Source of the DNA: Labia minor | Taxonomy: Eukaryota > Arthropoda > Insecta > Dermaptera > Spongiphoridae | Assembly (NCBI GenBank): GCA_963082975.1 | Contig: OY720347.1 | Span: 11,824,225-11,888,224 of the forward strand | Length of the DNA stretch: 64,000 nt | Direction of reading: 5' to 3' | Shown: piece after piece, positions 40,805 through 53,714 of the stretch | Numbering within the stretch: the stretch's first letter is position 1 | Layout: the number at the start of each line of letters is the position of its first letter | Translations under genes and position numbers: made by a program | Notes under the pieces: model-generated | The model's input: only the letters and a program-made list of their open reading frames with translations | What the model was told of the DNA's origin: nothing | Database searches by the model: none

Positions 40805-41553
40805 TTTTACTATCTCGCTAGAGATAGTATTGTGATCACGAAAATTTTTGATGTCGAGATTTTGATGTTTTTATACGTTTTGAAGGTTCCTGAACCATTT
40901 TCACTAAGGTTGAGAAAAAAGTCTGTGTATGTATGTGTGTGTGTGTGTGTAGACAAGATTACGCAAAAACGGTATGAGCTAGAATAATGAAATTTAGTAT
41001 AGGGGCATTATTCAAAATTCGTAGTTTTCTATCAACTTTTGAGAAATGTAGCTCAACCGGAAGAGGGTTATTCAATTCCAACGACGTTTTGATTTTTTTT
41101 CTACTAAACTGACCGTAAAAATAAATATATATATTTGATAGATTTTCACATGATTAAAAATTGTATAAAACTGCTATATATAGAATTTCAGCATGATTGG
41201 ATTGCCGGAAAGTACCGGAATTAATTTTTAAACACTGCAAATCACACCCGCCTACACGTGACGTGGTGCCATCAACAAAGAGCCAAACATCCGTTGGTTT
41301 AATAAATATTATTTATTAATTTTAATTTATAAACTATCTTTGTGAGTGAAGTTTTCAAGTTTATTGATACCTATATTTTCTTTATGTGCATCATTTCGTC
41401 TGTTTCATATCTAACATGATAGATAACTTGAATTAATGTTTCTTTAATTCATAAATTTAATTTATAATTAATTAAATTTAATTTAAATATAATATTTGTT
41501 ATTTAATCCAATTCAAATTGCAAGATAGTCGAGTGGAGATACTCCAGGTAATT
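40805..41553 (+). mobile_element. Family B short element, interrupted copy
   Basis: Starts ttactatctcgctagagata and has the TG microsatellite and the acacgtgacgtggtgccatc block. The body is broken at 41332-41457 by an inverted copy of the flanking 40692-40804 sequence, then resumes (aatttataattaattaaatt) to the 3' end with TGGAG-ata-CTCCA hairpin and aggtaa. Confidence 0.65.
41332..41457 (-). repeat. Arm 2 of an inverted duplication, inside family B
   Basis: Reverse complement matches 40692-40804 at roughly 80-85 percent by eye, and the block splits family B precisely within its AT-rich 3' part. Confidence 0.7.
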
Positions 41554-42510
41554 TTTTAATTAGAAATGATTCTTATCAAGTTGTATATTAATTTTTATTA
41601 ATTTAAAATTGCAAGTTGATATTTTCAAACCATAAAACTTTAAATTTAAATTTCTTTTTCTTTCTAAACATTAAAATTAAACATATACCTATCATTTATT
41701 AATAAATTATTATTTTATTAACTCTCTCCTAATATTTTCTTTCAAATGATAAAAAAAAACAAAAACAAAAAAGAAATATTCTTATCTTAAAATGTTAATC
41801 ATAATGATAAATTGACTGATGATTTCATTATAATTCTTTTCTTCTCTTATCTTTAATTAAAATAACTTTCGACATAGCGACAATTTTGGATTCCTTCTTG
41901 TCTTTTTTTGTTATTTGTTGTTAGTTTCATCTTCTCCACCCCACCTTTCTCCCCTTCCCCTTTTCTTCCTTCAGTCTATCACCTTTTACTCTTGAGATAC
42001 TGCTGCTGTAGTTTCTTCTTCTTTCTTTCCAAGCCTCCTGAAGACATTCCATTCATATTCGTTGACGACAATTTATCCCAACTGCCTTTAAAAAAAACAA
42101 AAAAAAACAACTCTTGGACATTTTGACGGAACAATATCTTATTAAAAATATATCTGTGTCGTCGTCAAGGTGACAACCCTTGAAGGTTTGGTGTTTGCAT
42201 CGGAAAACAACCCTAGTTGTTGTTTTATAGCACACACGTAGCAAGAAAGTTACGCCACCATAATTCAGTGCCCCTTCCTTTTACCTGAAAGGAGGAGGGT
42301 GGCTACTCTGGGCCGTATATCAGACGGCTCGTGACAACAACCCCTCGAGGCCACCTCGAAACAACCCCAACCAACTCAAACCACCTTTTTTTTTAATTGC
42401 TAAAGCATTAAAACTCTTGGCTATTCAGACACGAAACGTCCACTGAAATAAATTAATCATTGTTTTTAATCCGCGATCATCTCCACCCGATAGGATATTA
42501 TATCTGGAGA

Positions 42511-42541
<31 letters not shown>

Positions 42542-42720
42542 AGTTAATAACAAATAACTCAACTTGACTATAAATTTTATGGTTTATAGGAAACAGGCTA
42601 AGTCGAGGGTGCTATAAAATAAACCCTCCCTCCCTGAATGCCACGCATCGAATCATTCCTCTCCCATACTCATCCCTGATCACCTTCCACCCCAAACATC
42701 ATCCTCCCTCTTTCCATTAA

Positions 42721-42752
<32 letters not shown>

Positions 42753-42968
42753 TTATTTATTTTTTCTTGATCAATAAACTTTTAAATATATAAATAAATC
42801 CATATTGACCTAATAAACGCATTTCTCTCATGTATTCTATTATCTATAATAATATAAAATAAAATATAAAATATTTTGTTGTTACATCAAGAAGAATATA
42901 AATTTTTTTTGAAATAATAAAAAAAAAACAATTATTTTTCATTGAGATTTGATATTGATATTAAATTA
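41554..42968. other. Spacer with GC-richer island and (TA)n runs
   Basis: About 41880-42480 is balanced in composition, with long pyrimidine runs on the plus strand and caaccc-type words. Short overlapping ORFs on both strands have no recognisable domain. (TA)n runs occur at about 42517-42541 and 42721-42745. Confidence 0.35.
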
Positions 42969-43262
42969 ATGAGGCGCCTCAGGGTGAGAGGTTCGCTAAG
43001 CTGCCTTACATTCTCGTGGTATCGGGTTTAAGTCCCGGGCCTGCAAGGGAATTTCTCTAGCTGGAGTCTATGGGACGGAGTCAACCCAGCATCCGGGATC
43101 AAAATTGGGAAAGCTACTTGATAGCGCCTCCGATCAAGAAAATCAAGGAAAAGGTTGAGAGGACACATTCTATTGATCATAGGATACCTAATTGATACGA
43201 TAACCGACTTGATAGGCGCTGTACTTGCGTAGGACCTATATTACAAAGTTGGAGTATTTTTT
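42969..43262 (+). mobile_element. tRNA-derived SINE, copy 1
   Basis: A tRNA-like head (gtgagaggttcgctaagc, then ggtttaagtcc at 43025-43035 as B box, closed by a ccgggcctgca arm) is followed by a body with gggacggagtcaacccagc, aagctacttgatagcgcctc and gacttgataggcgctg. It ends in a T-rich tail. The order matches the better-preserved copy at 47.7 kb. Confidence 0.75.
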
Positions 43263-43323
43263 TTATCATATTAAAATATACCTTATTCAACATTCTGTAC
43301 GTATATCATATAATTAATTAGAC

Positions 43324-43555
43324 CAGTGATTCTCAACCTTTTTTTTTACCACGGCACACTTTTAACGGTTTAAAAATTTGGCGGCACACAAAGAAAAAAA
43401 TTGAAAAAAGTCGAAAATGTTTAAGAGCCTGATTTAAAAAACATTTTACTTTTTTTCAGAACCGTATTAAAAAATTTTTACCTTTTTTTTACTTACATGT
43501 AAAATAAATAAGTACTTTGCGGCAGATTTTGAAAATCTCGCGGGACTTAAAAGAT
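43324..43555. mobile_element. hAT MITE family D, 3'-truncated copy
   Basis: Left end cagtgattctcaaccttttt and internal gcggcacacaaagaaaaa are intact. The right inverted end is missing after gaaaatctcgcggg, and no target duplication is seen. Confidence 0.65.
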
Positions 43556-44511
43556 TTTATTTCATATTTTTTTTATATATAAGCAAATCCCGAAAATATA
43601 TTCCAATAAAATTCAATGATTATTAAAATACTTGAATCATTTGTTTCTTTTGCCCTCCCTAATTTTATGTTTTATTAATTTTTTTCTTTTTTTTTCTATT
43701 AATTTTTTCCTTATCTAGATAATTATATAATTGAATACGGGTGTAATTTTAAAAGTGATAAATATTTATAAAGGGAATATTTTATTAATTATTCAATTTT
43801 ATTCTAAAATATTATCAACAACCCTGTGTTTATCTTTGTGTGTGTGTATTTGTGTTTTTGGTTTATATTATAAAAAATTTAGGTTCTATTGAAAATTAAT
43901 TGTCTTCCATTTTTAAATGTGGAGACCTTATAATATTTACGAAAATTTTGTGAGATCCCCATAAATATTAAAATATTTTTTTTTTTTTTACAGAAACTCT
44001 TATTTTCTTCTTAGTGTAATTTTGTTAAAAAACATATTTTATATTTTTACTTTGATCTTTTCTTATCTTTTATGGAATAGAATTTTTGCAAATGTATTTG
44101 AATAGCAATGATGATGGTCGCATATTTGTTCTAAGATCTTAGCAAATTCCTTGGGACATATGATTTATTCTAGACCTTAAACCTTTGTAAATGCCCTTGG
44201 AATAATACTATTTTACAACATGAAATCCTAGACATTAGTCGACTATGACTATAGAAAAGAGTTGTGGTGTTTGTTCCGAGTGTCGTCTGATGCATATTAA
44301 ACATCTTCAGGTGGGATCAAGTCACAAACATTCAACTTTTTCCTCGAAATGTCAGTTATAAATATGAAAAAACGTAAATTGAACAGTTTTTACTGATATT
44401 ATAAAAATAGAAAATATATACTAATAGTTTAGAGATTATCTATAAGAAAAATAAAATAACCAATTTGTTTTAATCTCAAATTAACAAAAAGAATTTAATT
44501 TTTAATTTTTA
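43556..44511. other. AT-rich spacer
   Basis: No coding region or repeat family recognised. A balanced patch at about 44255-44340 is unassigned. Confidence 0.4.
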
Positions 44512-44895
44512 CTGACCGGCGATTGGAAGGGAAAGTATTGTTTCACATGTGGAAATTTTTACATATCTCCACGAATCATTCATTTTATTAACAGAAAAAA
44601 TGTATTTTTAGAATGATGTTTGTCCGTCCATCTGTCTATTGTGTGTCCGTATAAACGAGTATAGATTGAACGGTTTAACGGATTTTGATAAAATTTGATA
44701 TATTTACTTAAAGCATCAGCTTTTGGTGTATATCTGGAAACCGGAAATAGGAGTTTACAAATTATTAATTTCATATTCATTGTCGGAAATTTTTTATTAT
44801 ATTAAACTAACTGGTGAAATAAAAAATACATATATATTTATATACTGTTGTTTTTAATTATTTTTAAATCGTCAGGCACAGCTCATTTTTTAATT
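44512..44895 (+). mobile_element. Family A subfamily element (A2), copy 1
   Basis: Starts ttactgaccggcgattgg and shares the acatatctccacgaatcatt, gtccgtccatctgtc and cggaaaccggaa-like blocks with family A. The 3' end differs (aaatcgtcaggcacagctca). Shorter than family A, with an internal deletion. Confidence 0.55.
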
Positions 44896-46080
44896 TTTAT
44901 ACTTAAATGTAACCAATTAAAACCAATTTAATCGAATAGTAAATCAAATGATAAAGACACGAATAACATAGAATTTTAGAAAGATAATTTTAACTTAAAA
45001 AAATTTAAAAATTTAGAAATTTAAAAATAAATGAATAATAAAAAATATTAAAAAATAAAGCATACTTAAAATGAACATACATTTAATCTCCTGTTATTTT
45101 TTTTTATAAAAAAGACAATTAAGTTTATAATTAATCAAATCTAAAAAATAAAATAATTAATTAAGAATATTTATATTTTTAAGCTTATAAATATAATTTA
45201 ATTTTTTTTTATTAACTATAAAAAAAAATAATTATAAAATAATTATTACTTAAATAAAATTTATATAAGAATACCTATAATTATTTATTTTTTAAAAGTT
45301 TCTTTTTATTATAATATTGTTTATGTATTTATTTATTTAATTTATTAATTAATTCGCAAAAGATAGAAAAAAATGAATAGGTTTAATAAATTATTTCTAT
45401 TCAATTTATTAAAATTTTATACCTGGGAAAGGCCAATGGGATATATTAGTCATTGAAATAATTAAACTAACTAAAAACTAAATGAAAATTTAATGATTAA
45501 TTAAAAATTAAGCGATTTTTTTCTATTTGGAAACAAAAAAGAAAAAAAAAATAAACAATTTAGAATTGGGTGAATATTATGATAAATACAAGATAATTCT
45601 GATAAAATTTCTGTTCTGTTTTTGTTGCTTTGTTCATTTTATCTAATAACTTTGTTAATTGAACGATTCTAAGAGGGAGAAGTTTGTTTTTTGTTTTTTT
45701 TTAAGGTCCTTGTTAATGTACCTGATGATCACAATCTTATAGTACATGGAAGTAGAATGAGATTAGAAATTTTTCAAATTTTTTTTTTTTTTTTTTTTTT
45801 GTTAGCTCTCCTATAATACTCCCTTAAATTTCTAATCATTAAAAATTTTCAAATGAATGTCAATTTTTAGTGAGACAGACATTTATTTTTCAAAATATGT
45901 CTGTTCAGAATATACCTAGACATTTTTAAAATGTATTCTTGAAATTATTTGAGGGTGTCTTTTCTAAAAGCACAAAAAAAAACAACAACAACAACAACGA
46001 CAACCTGAAAGACATGGACAAGAAACAACCTAAGTGGGTTTTCAGTCATTAAGAAGTTTGGAATTTCTTCAAATTAAAAT
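44896..46080. other. AT-rich spacer
   Basis: Long A/T tracts, including a T23 run at about 45779-45801. No ORF or repeat family supported. Confidence 0.4.
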
Positions 46081-46702
46081 AATGCAGTGAGACAGTCGAT
46101 GAGATCGGGTTGGACTTTTTTTTATTTTTTTATTTTTTTATTTTTTTTTTCTCAGGGGATTCCATCTGTCTGTCAACACAACTGGGAAGGAGATTCATTA
46201 GGAGAGAATGCACAGTACACGATCTCCCTTCAGCTTCAGCTTCAGCTTCTTAACCCTCTTTTCTCCCACTTTCCCCGTTCACCACGTTCACCTACTACTA
46301 CTACTTAAGTAGGTGAAATATGAATTGGCATCGACGGTGTTGACGCGCGTGGGGGACCCCCCTACCCCACCCCCTCCCACCCCGAATGGAGGCGTGTATC
46401 AACGCCCATTGGTCCAGAAGACAAGGGGCGGAGTCACTCAGGCATTCCAAGCCAGGGGGACACGACAAGGGGCCATGGTGAACAAGAGGGGGTTGAGAAA
46501 AGAGGGGGGGGGGGCAGTCACTCGGCCTCTGATGAAGAAGCCTGTCTACTTATTACTTATTCAACTAATCAACCGGTGAAAATGAACGTATGAATGAATA
46601 TGAAGCTGAAGCTGAACCTGAAATCTTCTCACTTTTTAATTAGTTCAAATGATACGTTGCAAGTTTTCTTTCATTAACATTAAATTAATCATTTTCAATC
46701 AA
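46081..46702. other. GC-rich island with splice-acceptor-like and promoter-like words
   Basis: A long T-rich tract ending in ttttttctcag (up to 46155) resembles a 3' splice site. It is followed by a ctt-cag repeat (agcttcagcttcagcttc), a ggggcggag box near 46427 and an inverted CCAAT word (cccattggtcc) near 46407. These words could mark an exon or promoter, but the two ORFs here (73 and 88 codons) are low complexity and match nothing I know. Confidence 0.3.
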
Positions 46703-47168
46703 ATAAAAAAATGAGCTGTGGCCAGGCATAGAACTAAACGCCGATTTAAAAATAATTGAAAACAACATTATATATATAATTTATTTCATCAGTTAGTTTA
46801 ATGTAATAATAATGGATTGGGGAAAAATTAAATTTTATATTATTTTTAATTCGACCTATACATATATAATTATTAATATATTTAAACCCCGTCCGGACGC
46901 ATGAAAAGTGAGCGCCAGGTACATAGTCGCAGCTCGCACAAATAGGTATTTTGCGCGAGTTTAAAATTTTTAAATTCTTTATTTTTTTTTTTTCATTGAA
47001 TTGATTTAACGCTGAGTGCTATTATTCCATGAGTGTAATTAGAAATATTACATATATATCGATCTTTTAGTAAAAATCATTTTTGTGTAAAAAGTAACAA
47101 AAAAAAAAAAAATTTTATTAATATTTTACATGTGAAATTTGATGTGAAAACAATACCTTCCCTTTCTA
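46703..47168 (-). mobile_element. Family A subfamily element (A2), copy 2
   Basis: On the minus strand it starts near gggaaggtattgttttcaca, as in family A, and ends with atcggcgtttagttctatgc then a TGGCCA-containing 3' end and agctcat, as in the 44.5-kb element. The middle holds a GC-richer stretch (cgtccggacgcatg) not seen in the other copies. Confidence 0.5.
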
Positions 47169-47302
47169 AAAATAACAAAAATAAAATAAAAAACATTTTT
47201 TTTTTAAAGTGAAATTTTTAAATTTTAATGTATATCAATATTAATTTATAAATGAAATAATATTATTATTCCAAAATAAGAATAAGATAATATTTTTTTA
47301 TT

Positions 47303-47334
<32 letters not shown>

Positions 47335-47698
47335 CATTTATTTATCATTCTAAGAATTGGTGTAGTTTTGTCTCTTTGATTGAAATTTCCACTTTTAGTA
47401 GTTCAAGTTAAGCATTACAAACTATTATACTATATGATTACCACAATTCTATACATTTCCGTTTAATTATCATTCCATCTCAATCTTAATGTATTCATTT
47501 CCCTCCCCTTGTATTAGTCGAACCATGACACTCTCACCCTCTCCCTTCCATTCACACTCAATATCTTTTCTTCGTTCATTTAGTTTTTATCTTTGATTTA
47601 CTTCCTCACCTACTACTATCACCTTAGTCTCTTATCTTATGACTTTCAACACTTAAACTATTTATACCACAATATATTCCCTTATATTTTACACATAA
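47169..47698. other. AT-rich spacer with (TA)n
   Basis: (TA)n at about 47311-47334; otherwise no recognised feature. Confidence 0.4.
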
Positions 47699-47990
47699 GA
47701 CGCCATTGAGTGAGAGGCTAGCCTCGCTGTCTCACATTCACATGGTCCCGGGTTCAAGTCCCGGGCCTGGCAAGGGAATATCTCTAGCTGGGGTCTATGG
47801 GACGGAGTCAACCCAGCCTCCGGGATCAACATTGCGGAATAGCTACTTGATAAAAAGTAGCGCCTCCAATCAAGAAAATCAAGGTAAAGTTTGAGAGGAC
47901 CCGTTCTACTGATCATAGGACACCTCATTGATATAACCGACTTGATAGGCGTTATCCTTGCGTAGGACGAACAAAAGTCAGAGGTTTTTT
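47699..47990 (+). mobile_element. tRNA-derived SINE, copy 2 (best preserved)
   Basis: About 70 bp of tRNA-like head: gtgagaggctagcctcgctg, then B box ggttcaagtcc at 47751-47761 inside a tcccgg/ccggga arm. A body of about 200 bp follows with ggtctatgggacggagtcaa, gcctccgggatcaa and gacttgataggcgttatc, and a T-rich 3' end. It would be transcribed by RNA polymerase III from the internal A/B boxes. It encodes no protein; the 62- and 79-codon ORFs over it are incidental. Confidence 0.8.
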
Positions 47991-48441
47991 TTTATATTAT
48001 TATATATTATATTTAATTTACTCATATATAGGTATGTGCATAAAATTCTAAAATTTCTTTTTTATTTGAATTGATTCTAGATAAAAATAAGTTTATACAT
48101 AAAAAAACATACAGAGATATAAAAATATATTGGTATATGATTGAAAAAATTCATAAAAAATAGTTCAAAATTTTAAAGAAAGAATTTAAAATTTTAAAAA
48201 TCACCACCAAAATTAACAAAAAGTTATTTTTCAAAAGTTAAAACAAATTATTTTTGACGATAAAGGATAAATTATAAACTATATTCAAACTTAATTAAAA
48301 ATATACCTATAAAGTTTTATTTTGCATTGATAAATTAGATTTATTAGGTTATTAATTTTACTTATCCATATGACATTTGATTTATTCCTATTGAATTTGA
48401 AATTGTATTTAAATATTGATAATAGAGTTGTAAAAAGATCT
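47991..48441. other. AT-rich spacer
   Basis: No feature recognised. Confidence 0.4.
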
Positions 48442-48449
48442 AATTAGAT

Positions 48450-48673
48450 CAGTGATTCTGAACCACTGTGTCGTGGCACTTTAGTGTACCGCGAGATTAT
48501 GAGGCTCTTAAACATTTCCGATTTATTTTCCAAATTTTCGCAATATGGTTCTAAAAAAGACCACTTTTTTTCAATATGGTAAACTTTTACACTTATCCTT
48601 TTCTTTGTGTGCCGTCAAATTTTTAACCCGTAAAAGTGTGCCGCGGTAAAAAAAAAAAGGTTGAGAATCACTG
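48450..48673. mobile_element. hAT MITE family D, copy 4 (inverted)
   Basis: Ends cagtgattctgaaccactgt and ...aaaggttgagaatcactg. Perfect 8-bp target duplication aattagat (48442-48449 and 48674-48681). Orientation is opposite to the copies at 11.5 and 13.2 kb. Confidence 0.85.
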
Positions 48674-48681
48674 AATTAGAT

Positions 48682-49055
48682 CCTCGTCTGAAAATAATAA
48701 AGAATATCATATTTAATGAAAAATTTATTGTTTTTCATTTTCTTTTTTTCTACTTAATAATTACATGAACGTTTCTAAAAATTTTGCTTAAACCCTCTCC
48801 ATCAATGCAATCAATAAAATTATCTTGAATATCAGAGTTTTTAAATACATTAAAAGTACTTTAACAAAATTGTTTAATGATAATTTTCAAATTTTGTGTT
48901 ATGCTCATAACAAATTTTACTTTTCTATCACTTTGGAAAATATATAAAGTTATAATGTTTACATTCAAAAAATATTTCTTAGTATAATTATTTATTGATT
49001 TTTTTTTTCCTTTATAAAAATTTAAAATAATGAATAGGATATATAAATTTAGAAT
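48682..49055. other. AT-rich spacer
   Basis: No feature recognised. Confidence 0.4.
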
Positions 49056-49060
49056 ACCTT

Positions 49061-49666
49061 TTTACTATCTCGCCAGAGATAGTATTGCGATCATGAAAAT
49101 TTTCGATGTTGAGATTTTGATGTTTTTATACGTTTTGAAGGTTCCTGAATCATTTTCACTAAGGTTGAGAAAAATGTCTGTGTGTGTGTGTATGTGTGTG
49201 TGTATGTATGTAGACAGGATTACGCAAAAACGGTTTGAGCTAGAATGATGAAATTTGGTACATGGACATTATTCAAAATTCATAGTTTTCTATCAACTTT
49301 TGAGAAATGTAGCTCAACCGGAAGAGGGTCATTACCTACAACGTTTTGATTTTTTTTCCTCTAAAGTAACCGTAAAAATAAAAATATATGTTTGATAATT
49401 TTTCACATGATTAATAATTGTATAAAACTGCTATATATAGAATTTCAGCTTGATTGAATTGCTGAAAGTACCAGAATTAATTTTTTAACACTGCAAATCT
49501 CACGCGCCAACACGTGCCATGGTGCCATCAATAAAAAGCCAAACATGCGCTGATTTAATATTTATTATTTATAATTTATAATTAATTAAATTTAATTTAA
49601 TTATAATATATTATGTTATTTAATCCAATTCAAATTGCGAGATAGTCGAGTGGAGACACTCCAGCT
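49061..49666 (+). mobile_element. Family B short element, full copy
   Basis: A complete copy: 5' hairpin actatctc-gcca-gagatagt, TG microsatellite at about 49180-49210, acgcaaaaacggtttgagct block, 3' inverted gcgagatagt, TGGAG-aca-CTCCA hairpin and agct. About 606 bp. Best reference copy of the family together with the one at 54.8 kb. Confidence 0.78.
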
Positions 49667-50928
49667 AATTTTACAATATTTTCAATTTTATCAGTTGTTT
49701 TTTTTTATTATTTTTATTTTCTCTAAAAGTTGTTCGTGTGAAGGTAAATTTAAAAAATACATTAACATTAGTACTAATCCATCATTTATCACAACTGGAT
49801 CTATATCTTTCTTTTAGTTTAATTTTTTTATTATTATTATTATTATTTTTATTAATGAAAATCTTTAATATATATATATATACATACAATATATCAGCAT
49901 AGTCACAGTTGATATATAGTGGCTATTAAGCTTAAAACAGTAACATGGATAATACATACTAAAATACAAGGAAGAAATATAAATAAGGTGAGATTATCGT
50001 AAATACTAAAATGAATAAATAAATTAAAAAATAAAAAAAAAAATATTAATAATGTTAAGAATACAATATTATTTATTCATGGACATATTATTAAGTAAGT
50101 AGGTAAAAATTTAACTACTACATTATACAACTTGTATATTGGTGAGTATATGAAATTTAAATTTTTTTTCTTTTATACTTTTTTATTAATGCTGAATATG
50201 ATTTGAATTTTCTGTTTTGATTTGCTTTTTTTTTAATTTATGTGATTTTTTTTCTTTATTGCATTTTTTCATTTAATAAGCCCTTATTATAGTCCCCTTG
50301 ATTAGGTATACAAATTTTATTCACTGTCATTCTATTATTCTCATGAATAATATAAAATAATTATAAATTTAAATAAAATTAAAGTTTTATATATATATTT
50401 TTAAATATTTAAATTTAAATATGACATCCCATTGATATCAAATATTGATATATATATATTACTTGAATATATAATATAAATTGTAAATTTAAATCACAAA
50501 TAGAAAAATGATGAGCTAAATTAGTAGTTCCTTAATTCGTCTCATTTCTCTAAGAAAAATGTATCCTATGTATTATTATATTTCAACTTTATATATATTT
50601 TGATTTATTTCAAATTCATTAAATAAAATAACCAAAAAAAAATTTTAAAATAGATAATTACAGTATAATTCATAATTGTTTTTATTAAAAAATAACACTC
50701 ATTAAAGTTATAAATTGGATTATTTGATTTATGCGCATTTCGATTCGAAAAAAAGCTTGTGTTTCTAACATGGAGGTAATAACAATAATAATAGGAATAA
50801 ATATATATATATAATTGATTATAGTTATATTTTATTAATCAATTTGATACATTTAAATTTGTTGGAATAAAAACAAGAAGAAATTTCAATAATCATAGAT
50901 TTTGAGATTTTAGCTAACATATTAAAAA
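49667..50928. other. AT-rich spacer
   Basis: Homopolymers and (TA)n words only; no gene or repeat family supported. Confidence 0.4.
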
Positions 50929-51423
50929 GCTGGAGTATCTCCACTATCTCGCAAATTTGAATTGGTTTAATTAAAATATATTATATTTAAATTAAATTTA
51001 ATTAATTATAAATTATAAATTAATAAATAATATTTATTAAATCAGTGCGTGTTAGGCTCTTTGTTGATGGCACCACGTCACATGTTCGCGCGTGATTTGC
51101 AGTGTTAAAAAATTAATTCAGCGATTCAATCAAACTGAAATTCTTTATATAGCAGTTTTATACAATTTTTAATCATGTGAAAAACTATCAAACATATATC
51201 TTTATTTTTACGGTCACTTTAGAGGAAAAAAATCAAAACGTCGTAAGTATTGAATGGGCAACATTTGCGTAATCATGTCTACACACCCACATACATACAT
51301 ACACACACAGGCATTTTTCTCAACTTTAGTGAAAATGATTCAGGGACCTTCAAAACGTATATAAACATCAAAATCTCGACATCGAAAATTTTCGTGATCG
51401 CAATACTATCTCTGGCGAGATAC
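50929..51423 (-). mobile_element. Family B short element, internally deleted
   Basis: Minus orientation. Both ends are present (plus-strand agctggagtatctccactat ... tctctggcgagatac). The part around the gagctacatttctcaaaag block is missing, so the copy is about 100 bp shorter. Confidence 0.7.
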
Positions 51424-52161
51424 TAAAAATATTAAAGAGAAATGAGTATCATTTATTAAAATATGAATATTTTCGGTAATTCAAATATTATTAAATGATA
51501 AATTAATGTAATTTTTAAAAATAATTTTTAATAAAAACTTATTTATTCTTATAAAATTTGAATTTGAATTTTTAAAATACATTATTTATTTATTTATTTA
51601 TTTATTTTTTAATTATAATACTTTAAGGCAAGGTAAAGTGTATTATATATATATATTAGTAACATCAACACTGAAGTTTGAATGTTAAAACGGAAGTTTA
51701 ACAATAAATTTGCCTTTATATCAGAAATATTTAAAGTGAAACTGAAGGAGTTATTAGTTTTTTTTTCACCAGTTTTCACCAGAATTCTTTCATGATTTTC
51801 AATAATTTCCTTATATGTATAGATAAACAACAATAAAAGACAGAGAGAGGGAGAGAAAGAGGAGTCAATTAATTTTAAATACGATAATTTGCTACCAAAC
51901 TTAAGAATATATGTCCAGTTTTGTTTTTCATTTGTAGATGCTTATCCTTTCTATATGAATAATAATCAGTGTGATGGGAGAAGAAACGGTGTTATCATTG
52001 GATAAACGTTGGGTTGGCGGTCCTTTTGACAATGAGGAATTCCTCCTTCTGAAAATGAACAAGAATGAAAGGAAATGGAAGAAACAAATACCTACTTATG
52101 TAGTTTATTATATAAAAATCAATGAATGACATGATTTTTTTTTCTCTGTCTCTCTCACTCT

Positions 52162-52205
<44 letters not shown>

Positions 52206-53176
52206 TAATGAATTATTTATGAGAAATACTATTTTATGTTAATTTTACAACTAGATGTTTTTATCAGATAAATTTGGTAAGTTGTCTATTTCATTGATTT
52301 GTTGATCATTTATTTATAAATTTTATTTATTTTTTTAAAGAAAAATTTAAGGGGGAAATATAAATAGATTTATACTTGCATTAAATGGAATTTTATTTAT
52401 TTATTAATTATAATTACTTATCTGAATTGTATTTAAAAGGATTTCAATACAAACTGGGTAAGTTGAGTTATTATTATTATTGGTATCTATATTAGGAGAT
52501 ATAAATATTAAATAATTATTGATAGATATATACTCAACTATTAAATATATTATATGGATATTACGTAGATTATATGATAAAATGTCGATTCATGTTAAAA
52601 TCCCGAAATTAATATATATATAAAATTAGATATGTATAATTGTGTTTGGAGAATTAAAATGACTTGTTAATTTTGTTATGTCAACATGTCTTTATGTGTG
52701 TAGAAAATATTATAATGTTATAGACACAATATTGCTAAAATTGATGTTGAATTCTTTGTTTTTCATAAAAGATTGCGAAAAAAACATAAGATTTTTTTTT
52801 TTCATAAAATGTTCTGTGATGAACAAAAATAAGATCAATGAAACTATCAACTGAGATAACTAGATCCTCATCTTCAAAAAAGAAAATAGGATTATTTGTA
52901 TAATTTGTGCGAGAACCTTGTGTGCATGATGAGATCAATTAAGAGTTGGTTTGAAATTCACTTTGGGCTGACCCAAATGATTGTAGTTTGTAGTGGAGGT
53001 ACGCCTAAGAAGTTTAGAATTCCAAAGCACCATACTACAGATAAGTAGATAAGTTTCATCTAAGAGAAGAGGATAACTGCTATGGCCTTTTAAATATTAA
53101 TAAAAACCATAATGGCTATTGAACAACATTTTTACTTTACCTATAATTTTATAAAACGTAGTAAAAGTAAGTTTGA
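51424..53176. other. AT-rich spacer with microsatellites
   Basis: Contains a (TTTA)n run near 51585-51608, a GA-rich tract near 51840-51865, a (CT)n then (TA)n run near 52140-52203. About 52920-53090 is more balanced but unassigned. Short ORFs lack recognisable domains. Confidence 0.4.
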
Positions 53177-53714
53177 TAATTATTTATAAAATGGGAATGG
53201 CCAAAGATTTGGATGAAACTTTACCTATGGATTCCTTATTTAATTCCAACGAAACTTTTCTTATAACATTTTTCCCGGCCTCTTCTAGTTTACAAAATAA
53301 ACATTATTAAAATTTGCGTCCATCCATTCATTAATATTCTATTTAGCGCTACCAATTTTATTATTTTGGCAGCAGAGGGGTTCACTAATTTTAGTTTTTT
53401 TCAGTTGGGTTTGGATATAGAAAAATTTTAAAAAAAAATAAAATAATTTTTTTCTAAGTCCAAACCGAACCGAAAAAAAACCGAAAATTAGTGAATAAGT
53501 GAATAATTAGTGAATTAGTCAATAAAATATTACTAAATGACTGCACATTTCGGCGTTCATAACCAGCTAATCCGTCAAAATTAAAAAAATTTTATCAGGT
53601 AATCTAAAAAAGACGGGTAAAAATTTTATGTTTCTTTGGAATTAAACAAGGAATCCATATGTAAAGTTTCATCTAAATCCCTGGAGATTCCCGTTTTGTA
53701 AATAATTACCGTAA
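53177..53714. mobile_element. Family E long-TIR MITE, copy 2
   Basis: Inverted ends of at least 70 bp: left gataattatttataaaatgg through gatttggatgaaactttacc; right, reverse-complemented, ggtaattatttacaaaacgg through gatttagatgaaactttaca. The body matches the 40-817 element (tagtttac, gcagagggg, gactgcacatttcggcgttc) but lacks the nested hAT MITE. No coding capacity. Confidence 0.65.

Noticed and set aside
47699..47770. A genuine tRNA gene
   Set aside because: The tRNA-like head cannot be folded into a clean cloverleaf by eye and continues into a SINE body shared with two other loci.
47689..47928. 79-codon minus ORF
   Set aside because: Antisense to the tRNA-derived SINE.
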